Below, in pieces: positions 23,805-34,931 of a stretch of 64,000 nt of DNA. The first letter of the stretch is position 1. Each line of letters starts with the position of its first letter. The notes beneath the pieces are model-generated. The model made no database searches. It saw only the letters and a program-made list of their open reading frames with translations, and was not told the DNA's origin. This stretch comes from Cudoniella acicularis (lineage: Eukaryota > Ascomycota > Leotiomycetes > Helotiales > Helotiaceae). A program made the translations under genes and the position numbers. The stretch is taken from contig JAAMPI010000014.1 of NCBI GenBank assembly GCA_013054445.1, positions 35,963 to 99,962 on the forward strand, written 5' to 3'.

Positions 23805-24697
23805 TTGCGCTCTCCAATGCCGATCGAGAGTTACTCTGGTCGTTAAAGTTGTGATGTGGTCTTCACAGGCGAAATGGTAACCTGGAACCTCTCACTGCCT
23901 CAGATGCTGTGGAAATGAGCGAGGCTAAAATTAAGGTTACTGGTCGAGTAGCTTTCCGTGCCTTCTAGCCGAATCGGGATTGGTCCATGGTATTCCGATT
24001 ATTAAGTGGCCACAACCGTTGGGAAAGATTCAATCGACTCCCAGGGGTCGATTGCAGGGGTAAGGGTCGATCTTACCATACTGCATGCGGCTTTAAACCA
24101 AACTACTATAACTCGCGCTATATAATTAATTATACATGTCGTATTCAATTCTCTAAGCTTTAAGATAGTATTTAGTCTTTTAAAATCTATTTCTAGATTA
24201 GTCGTTGAGTTATAATTTTTTAAAGTTCATATTATATAAAATTCGGGTGCGTATCGCCTTCCAGGCCTCACCCGCCTAAGCTACAGGCTTTGCTCTCTTA
24301 AGCTTTAGGCTTCCATCCCTCATAACAGAGACCGAGTCTCGAAACTTCGAGATGACGTATAGTTTAGACTAGTTACTTATACTTCTACGAACGACCTTTC
24401 CTTTGTTTAGCGATTTTATTATTATAATTATTTTAATTAAGAAATTGATAACAAATCGCGAAGTGGGGTGTGTAAGATGTGCGTATATGCGGTCCCACGT
24501 AAGCGTAGTTCTGAGTTTGCCAAGATCGTCCTCCCTGCAAGATGTAGGCTAGGGCGATGTAGTAAAGAGAGCGGTAGATGTCTGCCGCTACGGGATAGGA
24601 AAATTCCTTGCCTGTTTTCCTGTCTGAAGTCCTGAACACGTCCTATAATCTATTTCTATTCCCTGATTGTTTGAACCAGCTCCCTAAATCATCATGG
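23805..24697. other. Spacer with RIP-like AT-rich island
   Basis: The first 250 bp is the probable promoter of the regulator. From about 24.09 to 24.43 kb the sequence is TA-rich with few CA/TG, like the left-end repeat block, so it is probably an old mutated insertion. A 68-codon minus-strand frame (24433-24639) has no features that support a gene. Confidence 0.5.
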
Positions 24698-26127
24698 CTA
24701 TTTACACATCAAATATGATAGAACCAGAACGCCTAACATGGCTAGAAGTCCCATGGGAAAACTATAGTTGTGGTTTGCCTCCGGTTGTGGTTCGTGATGA
24801 GTTCTAGAAGAATTATCTGCAGACGTCTTGATCTCTTTGACCTGAAAAGTATATTCATCAACCAATTTATCTGATTCCCGGGAGGACCCAATATCGCCGA
24901 TCCCCTCCTTTTCCGCTGTAAAGGGCTTGTTGATACTTTGATTATTCTCCTGGGAGTCCCTTTTGCTAATTGTGTGAAGGTCGTAAAGTAAAGGCGGCTT
25001 TATCGACTCAATCGACGTAGCATTTCTCATCTTCGCAATTTTTGAGTTTTGAATATTACCAGTATTGTCGTTATTAAAGCCAATATCTTCAATATCAGCC
25101 GCGACGTCCACTGTCGCAATGTCAGTGAGTTATCTCCCCTGATGTGTGTCCGATTCGTTGGCACCAGGAACCTCTCTATTGTCGAGTTATCGAGAAGCCT
25201 TTTGTGGTATTTCTCCTGTTGACAAGTCGGTGTTACTATCGACTCTTTGATTATCTTCTCCATTCATTGGCTCCATGGTGGTATCTGGGTTTCCGATATC
25301 AGTTTCCACCCCTTTCAAACCTTCTTCCGTATGCTCGTTCGCATCCAGTATCTTGCTAGCATCTTGTATATCTCTATCTTTCGCCTCTTTTCTTTTGCTG
25401 ACGTCTTCTGTCGAGCTATGAGTCGTGTTGAGTTCGGAATTATCTTCTGTATCTTTCACCTCCACATTCTCGTTTTCGGTCTCATTTTTTGGAGTTGAGG
25501 GCGCTTATCTCGTCCGAAAGAGGGTCTTCGTGTTCCTCAAATGTTACCCAGCCCTACAACCCTCCTCCTTCACAGTCAATGTCATAGGCCATTGGGGGTT
25601 GCAGCCCATTCTGCCGTCCTTTCGTAAGAAACTCGTACCTTGACCAACGATAATGAAGGGCTCATCCTTTGAACTTGGGAAGCACAGACGAAGATTTTCG
25701 CAATTCTGGATACCAAACGGAGCTACTGCGATCATCCTAGCTTTGTATTTGGTTTCGGGGCCAAACGAAAGGTTGGCCAGCATTATTGAGCCATTGGTAG
25801 TTCCCCAGAGGTAAACTTCGGAGTGGTAGATGGTCAACGACATGGCGGATATCCCGCGAGCGTGTAGAGGATCGTAGATTGCGCGCATTATATTCCGGGT
25901 ACAAGTGTCGAATTGAACAACTTGACTTTGTTCCTGAACTAACATTCCGTACAGATACCTACCACATTCAGACAAACTCCAAGAGATTATTTTTCCAAAT
26001 TCTACATTATCTCATTAATTCTCAGGTAATATTAGGACTTTGAGATAACTTACGCAATAGATAGATCATGGAGTCTATGTATATGTCCCTCTCATCCCGC
26101 GCAAAGTGGTATTCCTGCGAACAAATA
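24698..26127 (-). pseudogene. Decayed WD40-like protein gene with C-terminal membrane anchor
   Basis: Minus-strand coding pieces stay mostly in one frame. An exon near 26127-26053 (EYHFARDERDIYIDS) joins through a plausible 52-nt intron to QFGKIISWSLSECGRYLYG. Next come propeller-like strands (SEVYLWGTTNGSIMLANL), then WVTFEEHEDPLSDE in a shifted frame, then an acidic Ser/Thr-rich region back in the first frame. In-frame TAA codons sit at about 25187 and 25133, both readable as CAA mutated to TAA. Two compensating frameshifts flank about 25.48-25.55 kb. The end encodes a hydrophobic helix, PMGLLAMLGVLVLSYLMC. The first part resembles the C-terminal propeller of large fungal WD40/NACHT-type proteins; that assignment is tentative. 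The 5' part of the gene is missing or unrecognisable upstream of 26.2 kb. Confidence 0.6.
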
Positions 26128-26850
26128 TAGGCGAGATATAAGGGTATTTCACAGCACATTTCTCAACATGTCATGGAATCGTCCTGGAACTTGCAAAAAG
26201 CGAGTTCCTGTCATCAGGAAGGCTTGCCTGCCATAATCCGCTAATCGATTTAGCACTCCAACATCGCCCTATAGTTCAAGGCAAAAATGCTAAGGCGAAA
26301 ATTTAAAGCAGGTAGGGCTCCTTTGATTTTTAAACAAGACTTAAACCAAAAAGGGTGTATCAGGCAACGAAGTAGTCCGGTTATGCATGTCTAGGAGCGC
26401 CTCAAATCTCCTGTGAAAGAAAACAAACTTCGTGCCAATGTCAGTGCTTGGAGAGTCCACATGGTTACTTCGAATGATGCACTCCAGGCGTTATGGTACC
26501 ACATTTCGAGTTCAGCCTTTGGGCGAGCTGAACCAAGAATTTAGTGAAGGGTATAAGTTCGGATACTCACAGGTTGCTATGCTGCACCACCGTAACCCCA
26601 AGTCCTCATTCAGCAACGGCGACAGTCAATACGACCGCAGGACAGCCATCGGATTCGTCGATTTATCAAGCCATCCTGGAGAACTGACTGGGTATCCCTT
26701 GGGTGTATTTTCGAGTTTATAATTTGTGTGTTGTGTACTTCTGGAGATGTGTTGTCTGTGTCGCGATATTTGCTGTGTTGATGACTATCTCCATATCTAA
26801 TATCCAAGCAATTTGTTCCAAAGGGAAAGATCACGATTGATCGACGTCTA
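26128..26850. other. Spacer
   Basis: May include a further damaged exon of the WD40-like pseudogene near 26.13-26.22 kb (FLMTGTRFLQVPGRFHDML on the minus strand, followed by a stop). A plus-strand frame of 96 codons (26432-26722) has no recognisable motif. Confidence 0.4.
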
Positions 26851-27129
26851 GCACACCATCACAACCCATCATCCGCATACCAATCCCAGGCAGCTCCAAA
26901 GTATGTCGCATCAAGCCCAGACACGTATCTCCGCGAGAATTGGGAACGTCAGCGACAGCAAGACGAAGACATGAGAATTAAGATGATGAGGCAAAATCAA
27001 GACGACCGCGACCGCGAAGCTAGGTACGAAGCGGACCAGCAGCAACAAGCTGACGATGCGGCCCAAAAGCAGCGGGATAATAATGATTACTGGCAGCAGC
27101 AGCAACAACAATATAACAACAACTATTAA
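26851..27129 (+). CDS. Possible Gln-rich coiled-coil protein, C-terminal exon only
   Basis: A plus-strand open frame of about 92 codons ends at TAA 27127-27129. It encodes SSPDTYLRENWERQRQQDED followed by a strongly charged helical Arg/Asp/Gln segment, then YWQQQQQQYNNNY. Composition is unlike the random frames around it. The frame has no ATG upstream before the stop at 26782, and TCTAG just before it (26847-26851) could be a splice acceptor, so this could be a last exon or a truncated gene. Family not recognised. Confidence 0.35.
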   Translation, partial: AHHHNPSSAYQSQAAPKYVASSPDTYLRENWERQRQQDEDMRIKMMRQNQDDRDREARYEADQQQQADDAAQKQRDNNDYWQQQQQQYNNNY

Positions 27130-27970
27130 GACATGTTCGGGGACGGTAAATGGTGAAGCAAATATTGGGAGTCCTTGAAACTAATTTATAATTGTGGACG
27201 ATGGTTGCAATAATATTTAATGAATAATAATCATAAGGTGGTTTTTGGGGTTTAGAAAGTAGAGGTCCTCGAGTAAAGGATATTGCGGTCTACTTCCGGA
27301 GGTGTTTCTGATTGATCTACAATACATAGTCTCGGGATGGTATACAGCACAGCTTATCACACTCTCTCAAATAATTCGCAGTAAGAACAGAAAAGTCCTT
27401 TAGTTCCTGTTAGCTTTCCTATAGCCATACTGGTACTGATCACCACAGCTTTTTTTGGCAGGAGCTGGGTCCAAGATGGCTCTTGAATCTTGAGGAGAAT
27501 AGCGTGACACATAAATCATTGGCTGATGAATTTCATGAGTTGAAATGGAATCGGGTGTTTGTGATATTTTGTGAGAACTATCCCTAAATAAAGAGCTAAC
27601 CCTGCAGAAAGCAACCCAACAATTTAACACCTCTTAACGACTCTTAGTACCACGCTCGATATGCAAATCTAATAACACAAATGTCGAGTACCTCGAAGAT
27701 AGCCAGGAGACGGAACCCAAATACAAGAGTAGGGAACCAGAGTGGAGAGACGGTGTAGCAGAAAACGCAAAGGCCGCAGATAGGAGTCGAAGGTTGAGGT
27801 TGATGTAAAAGGAAAGCCGGAAAGATTGCAAGTGCAATAAATGCGCATCTAGTTCAAAAGGTTGAGAGATGGACTTCGTCCCACTCTACAACAACGCTTC
27901 TGCTCTCGGCCTCTGTCAGCACAATCCCCATCAAGGACAAAGGTAGCACCAAAAACATACCGTCAATCAT
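27130..27970. other. Spacer
   Basis: No supported gene. Short minus-strand frames at 27400-27630 and 27634-27837 show no motif. Confidence 0.5.
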
Positions 27971-28342
27971 CTAACCGCTGTGTCGGAGTATTAAAATACC
28001 GGTAAGGACAAAAGCCAAAAAACCGAAAAATACAAAGATAGCGCAAGCACATTGGGCACCATCCTCTCCAATGAGGAAATTCCACCACATGCAGAAACAC
28101 TCGCCTTTGAAGCGCCAGGAACCCCCGCCGTTGTTGCAGCCATAGTGAGGGAAGTAGCCAGCGCAGATCTCCACGTTGGAGGATATTGGCGCAGTAGAAG
28201 GCGAACTTGGTGGAGTGGCAGTGTTGTCCGATAGGAGAGGAGTGTTCTAATTAGTAGCTTCGGCGGGCATAGGAAGATTTTCGACATCGTACTGCATCAC
28301 AGGCGAGTACTTGGGGGGCAGGTTGGTCGAATAGTTGACCAT
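27971..28342 (-). CDS. Small Cys-rich single-pass membrane protein
   Basis: From ATG 28342 a short exon (to 28301) encodes MVNYSTNLPPKYSP. A 54-nt intron (28300-28247, GTGATG...AATTAG) would remove an in-frame TAG, and exon 2 (28246-27971) continues in the same frame for a total of 105 residues. The product has a Pro/Ser/Thr-rich N-part, a block of six cysteines (ICAGYFPHYGC, GECFCMWW, CAC) and a C-terminal membrane helix (IFVFFGFLAFVLTGILIL). No signal peptide is evident. I do not recognise it. If the intron is not real, the TAG makes this a broken gene. It lies in a region of decayed genes between the WD40-like pseudogene and the HET-like gene. Confidence 0.45.
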
Positions 28343-28686
28343 GTTGAGGTCGATGTGTTGTCTTCTCTCGCGTCGTTGTATTGTGATTAATGTTAAAAGA
28401 AACCAAATGTTCAAATGCCGATATTGATAGGAGAGTAAGAAGGAGCTCACGCAACAGATCAGCGCTCAGCTAGTTCTATCTCGTTAATCTAAGCTTACGA
28501 TGTCATTGTTACAGGATGTAATTCACTTCCAGATAGCTATCGCGGTAAAACTAGCCGGACCAACAGCCACTAACCAGATCAACGAAAGCAAGAAGAGACG
28601 AAAAGGTCCTAAAAGCAACAAAACAAAATCACCAAATCACGTCAACCGGATGACTAAAGTGGCCAATGAGTCAATCGACAATGGGA
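28343..28686. other. Spacer upstream of CHR relic
   Basis: A 72-codon plus-strand frame (28500-28718) crosses into the CHR relic but in a different frame; no supported gene. Confidence 0.4.
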
Positions 28687-28756
28687 GCTTTAGGGTTGGG
28701 GTTTACGGCTGCACATAAGCTATGGCAAATTTGTTCTGTAGACATGGATCACTGAT
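28687..28756 (+). pseudogene. Relic of a second CHR transporter gene
   Basis: About 70 bp on the plus strand translate to GALGLGFTAAHKLWQI followed by VDMDH and a stop. The intact transporter at 16.7-18.4 kb has GAVGLVFTAVYKLWQI followed by VDVDH at the equivalent place (about 18169-18233). The nucleotide match is obvious by eye. No other part of the gene is visible next to it, so this is a small surviving fragment of a duplicate. Confidence 0.85.
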
Positions 28757-28758
28757 AT

Positions 28759-28788
28759 GAGCTATTTAGAGCTATTTAGAGCTATTTG
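28759..28788. repeat. 10-bp tandem repeat, 3 copies
   Basis: GAGCTATTTA twice followed by GAGCTATTTG, immediately after the CHR relic. Confidence 0.9.
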
Positions 28789-28923
28789 ATTTTCTTAAAT
28801 ATCATTATTTTTAGAGCGCAAAACTAAACAAATGGCATAGAACGGTTATTGCACAATTTTTGGAATTCAGCGGCGGGCTGAACCCCCCTTTCGCTCACTT
28901 GTGATCCTAGAAGTTTCCTAAAG

Positions 28924-31900
28924 TCATTCAACCTTGTTTCCTACAGGGCCATCACAGATCTGCTCCAGCACTATTCCGTCTTCTCCATGGAGAGAACAGC
29001 TAGATTCCTCCTCATTTTGTGGCTGATTTATCGGTGGTGGTCTGTGTACCACAGGTACGGCTGGCTTTGGTTGTGCATGATGAACCTTATTTACACTGCT
29101 TGCTCCGAAAGGATTCTTTAGTCCCAATCTGACTCGCTGTAAAGAATGCATCTTATCCACAATCTGGGAAGGAACCCGGAGAACGGTCTCACGGTAGAGG
29201 GTCCCGGTCGTGATATCGTATGAGCATGCCAAAGCCCGCTTCATCCCGCCTTCAGATCCGCCGATGATCAAAGCCACGGGCGGATGACGAGCCTCAAAGA
29301 GCGTTGCTGTCATTGAGAATGTGTCAATGAGTGTAAATAGCTGAATTTTTATTAGCACAAACAAAAACCAAGCTCATATTTCGAGGAAGAAAAGCCCGTA
29401 CCTTCATATCACCATATAGACTTTTGTTCTTTTCCTCTGCCGAAGTATAACTGAAATGCTTACACCGGTCAGTTGGCAGCGAGTTGATACAGCTGTCACA
29501 TGGGGAGCAAGGGTCCACAGATTCGACGGGATAGCCGTACACGGGATCATGGGGATCATTTACAGCCCTATCCAACAATGGCTGTCCCGCTCCTGCCTCG
29601 ACGTCTTGGAAGTGTTCTCGATACCGCTTTCGATACCGATGCCGTGACAGAGGAGATCCATATGAACTCCACTTGAGGCGTCCCATCTTGGCTCCGAATA
29701 TCTTTTCTTCGATTTCGGGGAGAGGAACGTACCCCTCAATACCGAACAAGCAAGGCTCAACCGCATACAGCTTGCCTTTGTACAAAAGAGGGACATAGGC
29801 AGGTGCTGCCAACAATACAGCCGACGAGACAACTATTAGAAAAATGGCTGCAGCGTGAGAGGTAAGAAACGAGATACCCCCGATGATGAGAAGTAGTGGT
29901 GAAAATATGGTGATGTAGATCAGGGTCTTCCGTTTCCAACTCAGCCTCTTCATTGTCTGAACAGTGCTGAATGAAGACCATTGGATCATAGCACCTTTGA
30001 AGCCGTCTACAAACACAGTGTCGTTCTCTCCAATGCCGCACACTTGTACGTGTGGAAATATGTCCCAAAGGATCGACTTGTATTTGTCTGACATCCGATT
30101 CCACGGCTCTTCTAGGTTCTCAGGTAACAGGCATATTAGCCGTTCCATGAGCCGGTCGCTGTCTTGCGGTAGAGATAGTCTGTAGAGGAGCAATGCATCA
30201 GAAAAATCCATCACGTCGCTGCATTTGCCGAGTCTGTGTGACTGAGACTGACTTACCTAGCAAACGCTTGAAATGAAGAATCACTAGTATCAATCCTTGG
30301 CCGGACCCTCAGTAATCCCATTAGAGCATAACTCTTATCTCCTTCATATAAGCTCTCCAGTTCCCGGTTGTCTAAGCACTTCATCGCCACACTTACCAGC
30401 TCTAGACGACTAAGGGGGAGATTAGTAAAGTGCTCCACAAGTTGTCGTGAGTAATCAGCATCCGGCCATGCAGTTTCGGCAAGGCGAACTTTAGAGATTT
30501 GCGACCGTTTGTTAAGTTGGGTTGATATTGTGACAGAATCGCCTTTGCTCAGAATAACCTCGTTCAGTGTCCACACTCTTCGGCCCCATCCTCGAAGGAC
30601 TTTAGCCTGTGTATTGGGATCATCTGCTACTAAAGATGTTGCATTCCGGGCGATAATGATCAAATGATCTGCCCCCCTGATGATATCGCTCATGGTATAA
30701 ACCTAATCAAAACACTAGTCAGACAGATAATGGCTCAGAGCACATCAAAAACAGCTTACATCTTGATCCGTCAGGAGTTTTTTCTCGTCAGCGTCTTGGA
30801 CCGCTTCCACTCTGTCTTCCTTTTCGATGTATTTACTTTGAGGTTGGCATAGATTCGCCACCCAGAATGCCTCTGGCTTTCGTGTGTGGTCCTGAACAGA
30901 ATTTGCATAAATGAAGGTTTCCCAAAGAGCCATAGCGTAAAGAAGCTGATAATTAGCTCCCTTCTCTTCTTCACTGTCTGAATCGAACTGGGTCTTTGTG
31001 TATGATATAAAGACATAACGTGTGTAATCGTTCTACAAATCATTAACGTCTTTGAATCAAAAAGTTGAGATTTATAACTCACTTTTCCTACAGGTCTTAC
31101 CTCAAATTGAGGTGGCCCGACTCTATTTCCGTTCTTGTCTCTTTTTCCTTCTGTCAGATAGCAAAGGAACCTAGGCCTAAACGCGCGATACACTCCGATA
31201 TTACCTGAGGTCCACGAGGGATCATCCGCACGCCCTTCCTGAATTTCTCTCCTGTTTTCCCAGAAATTTCGAGCGAGACGTGGGTATCGGTACCCATTGT
31301 ACAAAAAGGGCAAATATGCTCGCGGATTCTTTCCACTGGGCTGACCATGGCCTGGCAGAAACAACTGTCATCAAAGGCATGCTTGTCAGTCTGAAGAGCT
31401 TGCAGATATATTGCCGATAGCGAAAACTTACGAGAATGGCGATTCCCAGAGATGCAGGAATCCAGCGTACCACAACAGATATCCAGTCCTTGCGGGTCCA
31501 TTCTTCTATCTGGTACCTCTTTCCTAGTGGAATGCCTTGGAGGGGGAAGTTGGCCAGACGAAAGAGCCTGGGTGCTGTGTTTCTTATGACTGTCCGATCC
31601 CAGGTGCTGTTGTCTAGTGTGCAGAAAGAATCTCTCGTTTGAACACAAAGACGTTCGAATTTTCCGGATGATGGATTGATCGTACACGCATAAGGTTGAT
31701 CTCCACGGATTTGCCTTCCCATACCGCCGATGGCATAGTAGCCCACACCATCGAGGGCGCCGTTCATATCGTTGATGGCACCGTTGTTATCATGGGTATT
31801 GTACTGCAAGCTAGCTGGATAGTAAAGTCTAACCGGCCTAGACTCATCACCCCAACTTCTCCATGAGAATTGGGTTTTGGTCCGGGCATAGTACCAGCCT

Positions 31901-31974
31901 CGGATATCATGGAAATTGGCGATGTAGTCGGGTACAGACTCCTCATTGATACTACTGGAAGCAGGAATTGACAT
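28924..31974 (-). CDS. HET-like fungal membrane protein
   Basis: Six exons: 31974-31432, 31364-31101, 31032-30760, 30702-30257, 30179-29402, 29340-28924. All joins keep frame and the product is 906 residues. Introns are 58-77 nt with GT...AG borders. A first hydrophobic segment lies near residues 170-190 (ISVVVRWIPASLGIAIL). A block with YVFISYTKTQFDSDSEEE and GRRVWTLNEVILSKG recalls the WTLxE signature of heterokaryon-incompatibility (HET) type proteins. Two or three membrane helices follow (LIYITIFSPLLLIIGG; AAAIFLIVVSSAVLLAAPAY). The C-terminus is Pro-rich and hydrophilic. HET proteins act in non-self recognition and cell death. Here the similarity is motif-level, so a role in allorecognition is inference. 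No frame damage was seen, unlike the genes to its left. Confidence 0.75.
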
Positions 31975-33202
31975 TTTGGGAGCCGGTAGAGTGTGTCTTG
32001 TTCTAACGGGATCCCTTGGGTCCTGGAGAGGTTAGTAGTCAGGATAAAAAAAGGAATAAAAAGTATTAAGGGCAATAAATGACATACTAGAATCTAAGAG
32101 TGTTGCCCAGTTGCAGATTTGGATGTGCTTGAAGAGCCTGTCGATGAAGATTGGGCAGTAGATTGGGCAGTAGATGTGGACCCTATTGCCATGAAATCCG
32201 TCAAGGAATGCAGCCAGCAAATACACTAGTAGACGTACCACTTTTCGATTCCTTTTCAGGGGTTGTTGGCTTTGTAAAAGCAGAGGCACTGGTATTGCTG
32301 CTCACGGTCCAGTCAAGTCCAGCCTAAGTGGGTGTCAATGAAAACCCCACACAGAACAAATACATCTGGGTAGCATACTAATATGTCAGATATTTGATCT
32401 TGAAGAGCGGGGACGTCTTGGCTGTGCCGATTTGAACCACTAGAAGCCTGCACGGGAATCAGTTAGTGTACCCCTTGAGGTGGACATCTCATAAGGTGAT
32501 CTTACCATCGACGTTTCGTTTCAAGTACAAGTGTGGCTAAGAGCCTCCTCTTTGACAATTTATGATACAAAAGTCAGGATATCAATCTGGTGGCGAAGCA
32601 ATCTCGAGTGAAGGACCTTGTTGTAGGCTGGGATCTTGAGGTGTGCGAATATGGAGAAGCTGACTCGATTGAAGTGCCAAAAGAGCACTGGGAAAGCTAA
32701 TTATTTATATACAAATACGAAGGAACAGGTGCTCCAGTAAAAATAGGATATTCTGACTCCAACAGACAGTGTGATAATGGTTTATGGCTTCATGAGGATC
32801 CGTTTGAAGAAGATCGCCGATTACTCAACCCAGCCGCGCCCGTGAAAACACTCAAACCCCTGTTTGCCCACGCCCTTTTTTCCTACATTGTAGCTATAAG
32901 GAAGTTGGACCAGATGATTGGCAACCTTTGCCCGACTGGTATGAAAATCGAAAGCAAAGATTTTCTTCTTCGCCCGACTCATATTAGAACCTAATGCTTC
33001 TTCTAAATTCTCCTGCATCACGCATCAGCCACCAAGCCACAACCCTAGCCATGCGTTTCACAAGATGGCTAATGGACACGTCATCAATAAAAAGGCTCTT
33101 ATTTTCAATAATTCATGAAAAATTCTTGTTGTTATGATATTTTATCCGTTAGGCCTCCTCGGGGATGCAAGAGGGACAAGATACATCTTCAAGAGGATTT
33201 TG
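31975..33202. other. Spacer between divergent HET-like and CorA-like genes
   Basis: About 1.2 kb shared upstream region of two divergently transcribed genes. Short minus-strand frames (32032-32289, 32821-33021) have no motif. A 12-bp unit GATTGGGCAGTA is duplicated in tandem near 32.15 kb. An upstream exon of the HET-like gene cannot be excluded. Confidence 0.45.
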
Positions 33203-34931
33203 ATGATGACTACTCTCATCGAAGATCCCCGGTATATATCTCGCTTCAACATGGAGGCTAAATCATATCGCCAAGCAGAGTCGCACCAATCATTGAGAAA
33301 CTCTCGGTACACAAGCAGCAATGCTGGAGCTCATTCGCCTTTCTGTCTATTTCAATGGCGTCGAGGTGAAAGAGCCACTGTATTTTTCTGCATCGTCTAA
33401 TGTGAAATTATAGGGAAACATCCAACTCGCCAAGAACTATCATCCGTTGATGAGCTTGAAACTTGTGGCGGGTGGGATTTAGGCATCCTGTAAGTAGGCT
33501 GCAGCCTGGGTTGCAGGGAACTTGCCGCCTGGTTACATTTCCATGGTCAACCATGACGCTCAATTGGCTTTTTTTGATCCCGTCCTCAATAAATTTGAAA
33601 CAAGCCTTCCTTGACAAGTTTTAGTACGGCTCCAATCGATGATCCCGCCTCTTTGCCTCATTTTCCACACTTGGTTGACTGGTTCGGCATACCGAGCGCC
33701 TTCGTCGCCGAGAGATTTCAGTCGGTCACCCACTCATTTGGCACCCGCAAGTTGAGAGACGAATCTGAAAGTACGTCCCCGAAGGCCCGAAGTAATTTCT
33801 AGACTCCTATTTGCACTTTGTTGAAAAAAGAAATTATAGTTGTGTGGATTCGTTTCCTTGCTCTACTGCCGTCACTGCCGTTCGATGGCAAACCCCGATG
33901 GGTGAAGTCGGGCCTCGTGTTGAAATGGTCGCCAACTCCGCCCTCAAATAGCAACTCCACATCAGAGCCATCTCGGCAAGTTACACTTATTTGTTTCCAA
34001 CCCGTTCCAGGAATATTGCTAGCTATCAATCGACTTTTTAAGTCTAGCAGCTGGGAAGATGCCCTCAAGGATCCATATTTCCTGATTAATGCATCATTCG
34101 AGGGATGGCACGAGCGCGTTGATGAAAGTGCGTGGAAACTGGTGGATTTGTCTCGAGAAGCTGAAAGAGTGCGTTGTCCTTGTTCTCGATTCGCTGGAAA
34201 GAGTTTTTGTCTAATAACTAACTAATGGACAGATAATATTCGAACATTCGGCCCAACTTGAGGTCAACAGCTCCGACTTACTTGCAATTGATTACAATAG
34301 CATCCATAACCTTGCCAAAGATGCTATACACATGGTGGAGGGGCTAGACGCCGTTCTCCGATCCCTTGAGTGCGCTTTGCGGTACCATAGCGATATTGAG
34401 GATCTGAGGAAGGGCGATCTCGCCATCTGGGAAGCCATACACGGTTCCTTGCATTACCGCAAAGAGATGTTCCACTCGACCAGACTGCGGATGCTAAGCG
34501 TGGAACAGAGACTAAAGAATGTTATCAACATGGTTGGTTATTCCAATTCACCTTCTCTTTGCCAAAATTCTGAAGGGTTTTAGGCCTTCAACATTGGAAC
34601 CATGCATGATAGCCGGGTCATGAGGCAAGATAGCTATATCATGAAAACACTCTCGATATTGGCGATGGTGTTCCTTCCCATCTCTACAGTTAGCTCGATT
34701 TTTGGTACCCAGTTCTTCAGCACAACCACATCGCCAGATCCCACATCAAGCACTGGCGCTGTCACTTCATCGTTTGTTGTCAATAACAATATCTGGTTGC
34801 TGTGGACGATCTCGATCCCTGTAACCGTCGCCCTTTTAGTTGGATGGGGAGTCTGGATAGATCGGTCCCAACTAAAAGCGAAAAGACTAACGTATTGGAT
34901 AAAGGATGTCGAGAAGGCCAAATCAGCTTGA
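33203..34931 (+). CDS. CorA-like metal ion transporter (fungal, divergent)
   Basis: Six exons: 33203-33365, 33414-33489, 33625-33770, 33840-34168, 34233-34532, 34584-34931. All phases agree and the product is 453 residues. Starts at 33203 or 33206 are equally possible, and an in-frame ATG exists at 33134. The C-terminus has the CorA arrangement: a long helical stalk (LSVEQRLKNVINM, MRQDSYIMKTLSILAMVFLP), then TM1 ending in STVSSIFGTQFF, an external loop of about 28 residues, and TM2 (NNIWLLWTISIPVTVALLVGW) with a basic cytosolic tail. The GMN selectivity motif of true CorA Mg2+ channels is absent, with FGT at that place, as in many fungal CorA-like proteins whose ion is unknown. Confidence 0.85.

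Noticed and set aside
32421..32460. tRNA-like GGTTCAAATC on the minus strand
   Set aside because: No acceptor stem or anticodon arm could be built around it.
33771..33802. 32-nt intron in the CorA-like gene ending at TTCTAG
   Set aside because: Too short for a fungal intron; the 69-nt version ending at 33839 keeps the frame and removes the same stop.
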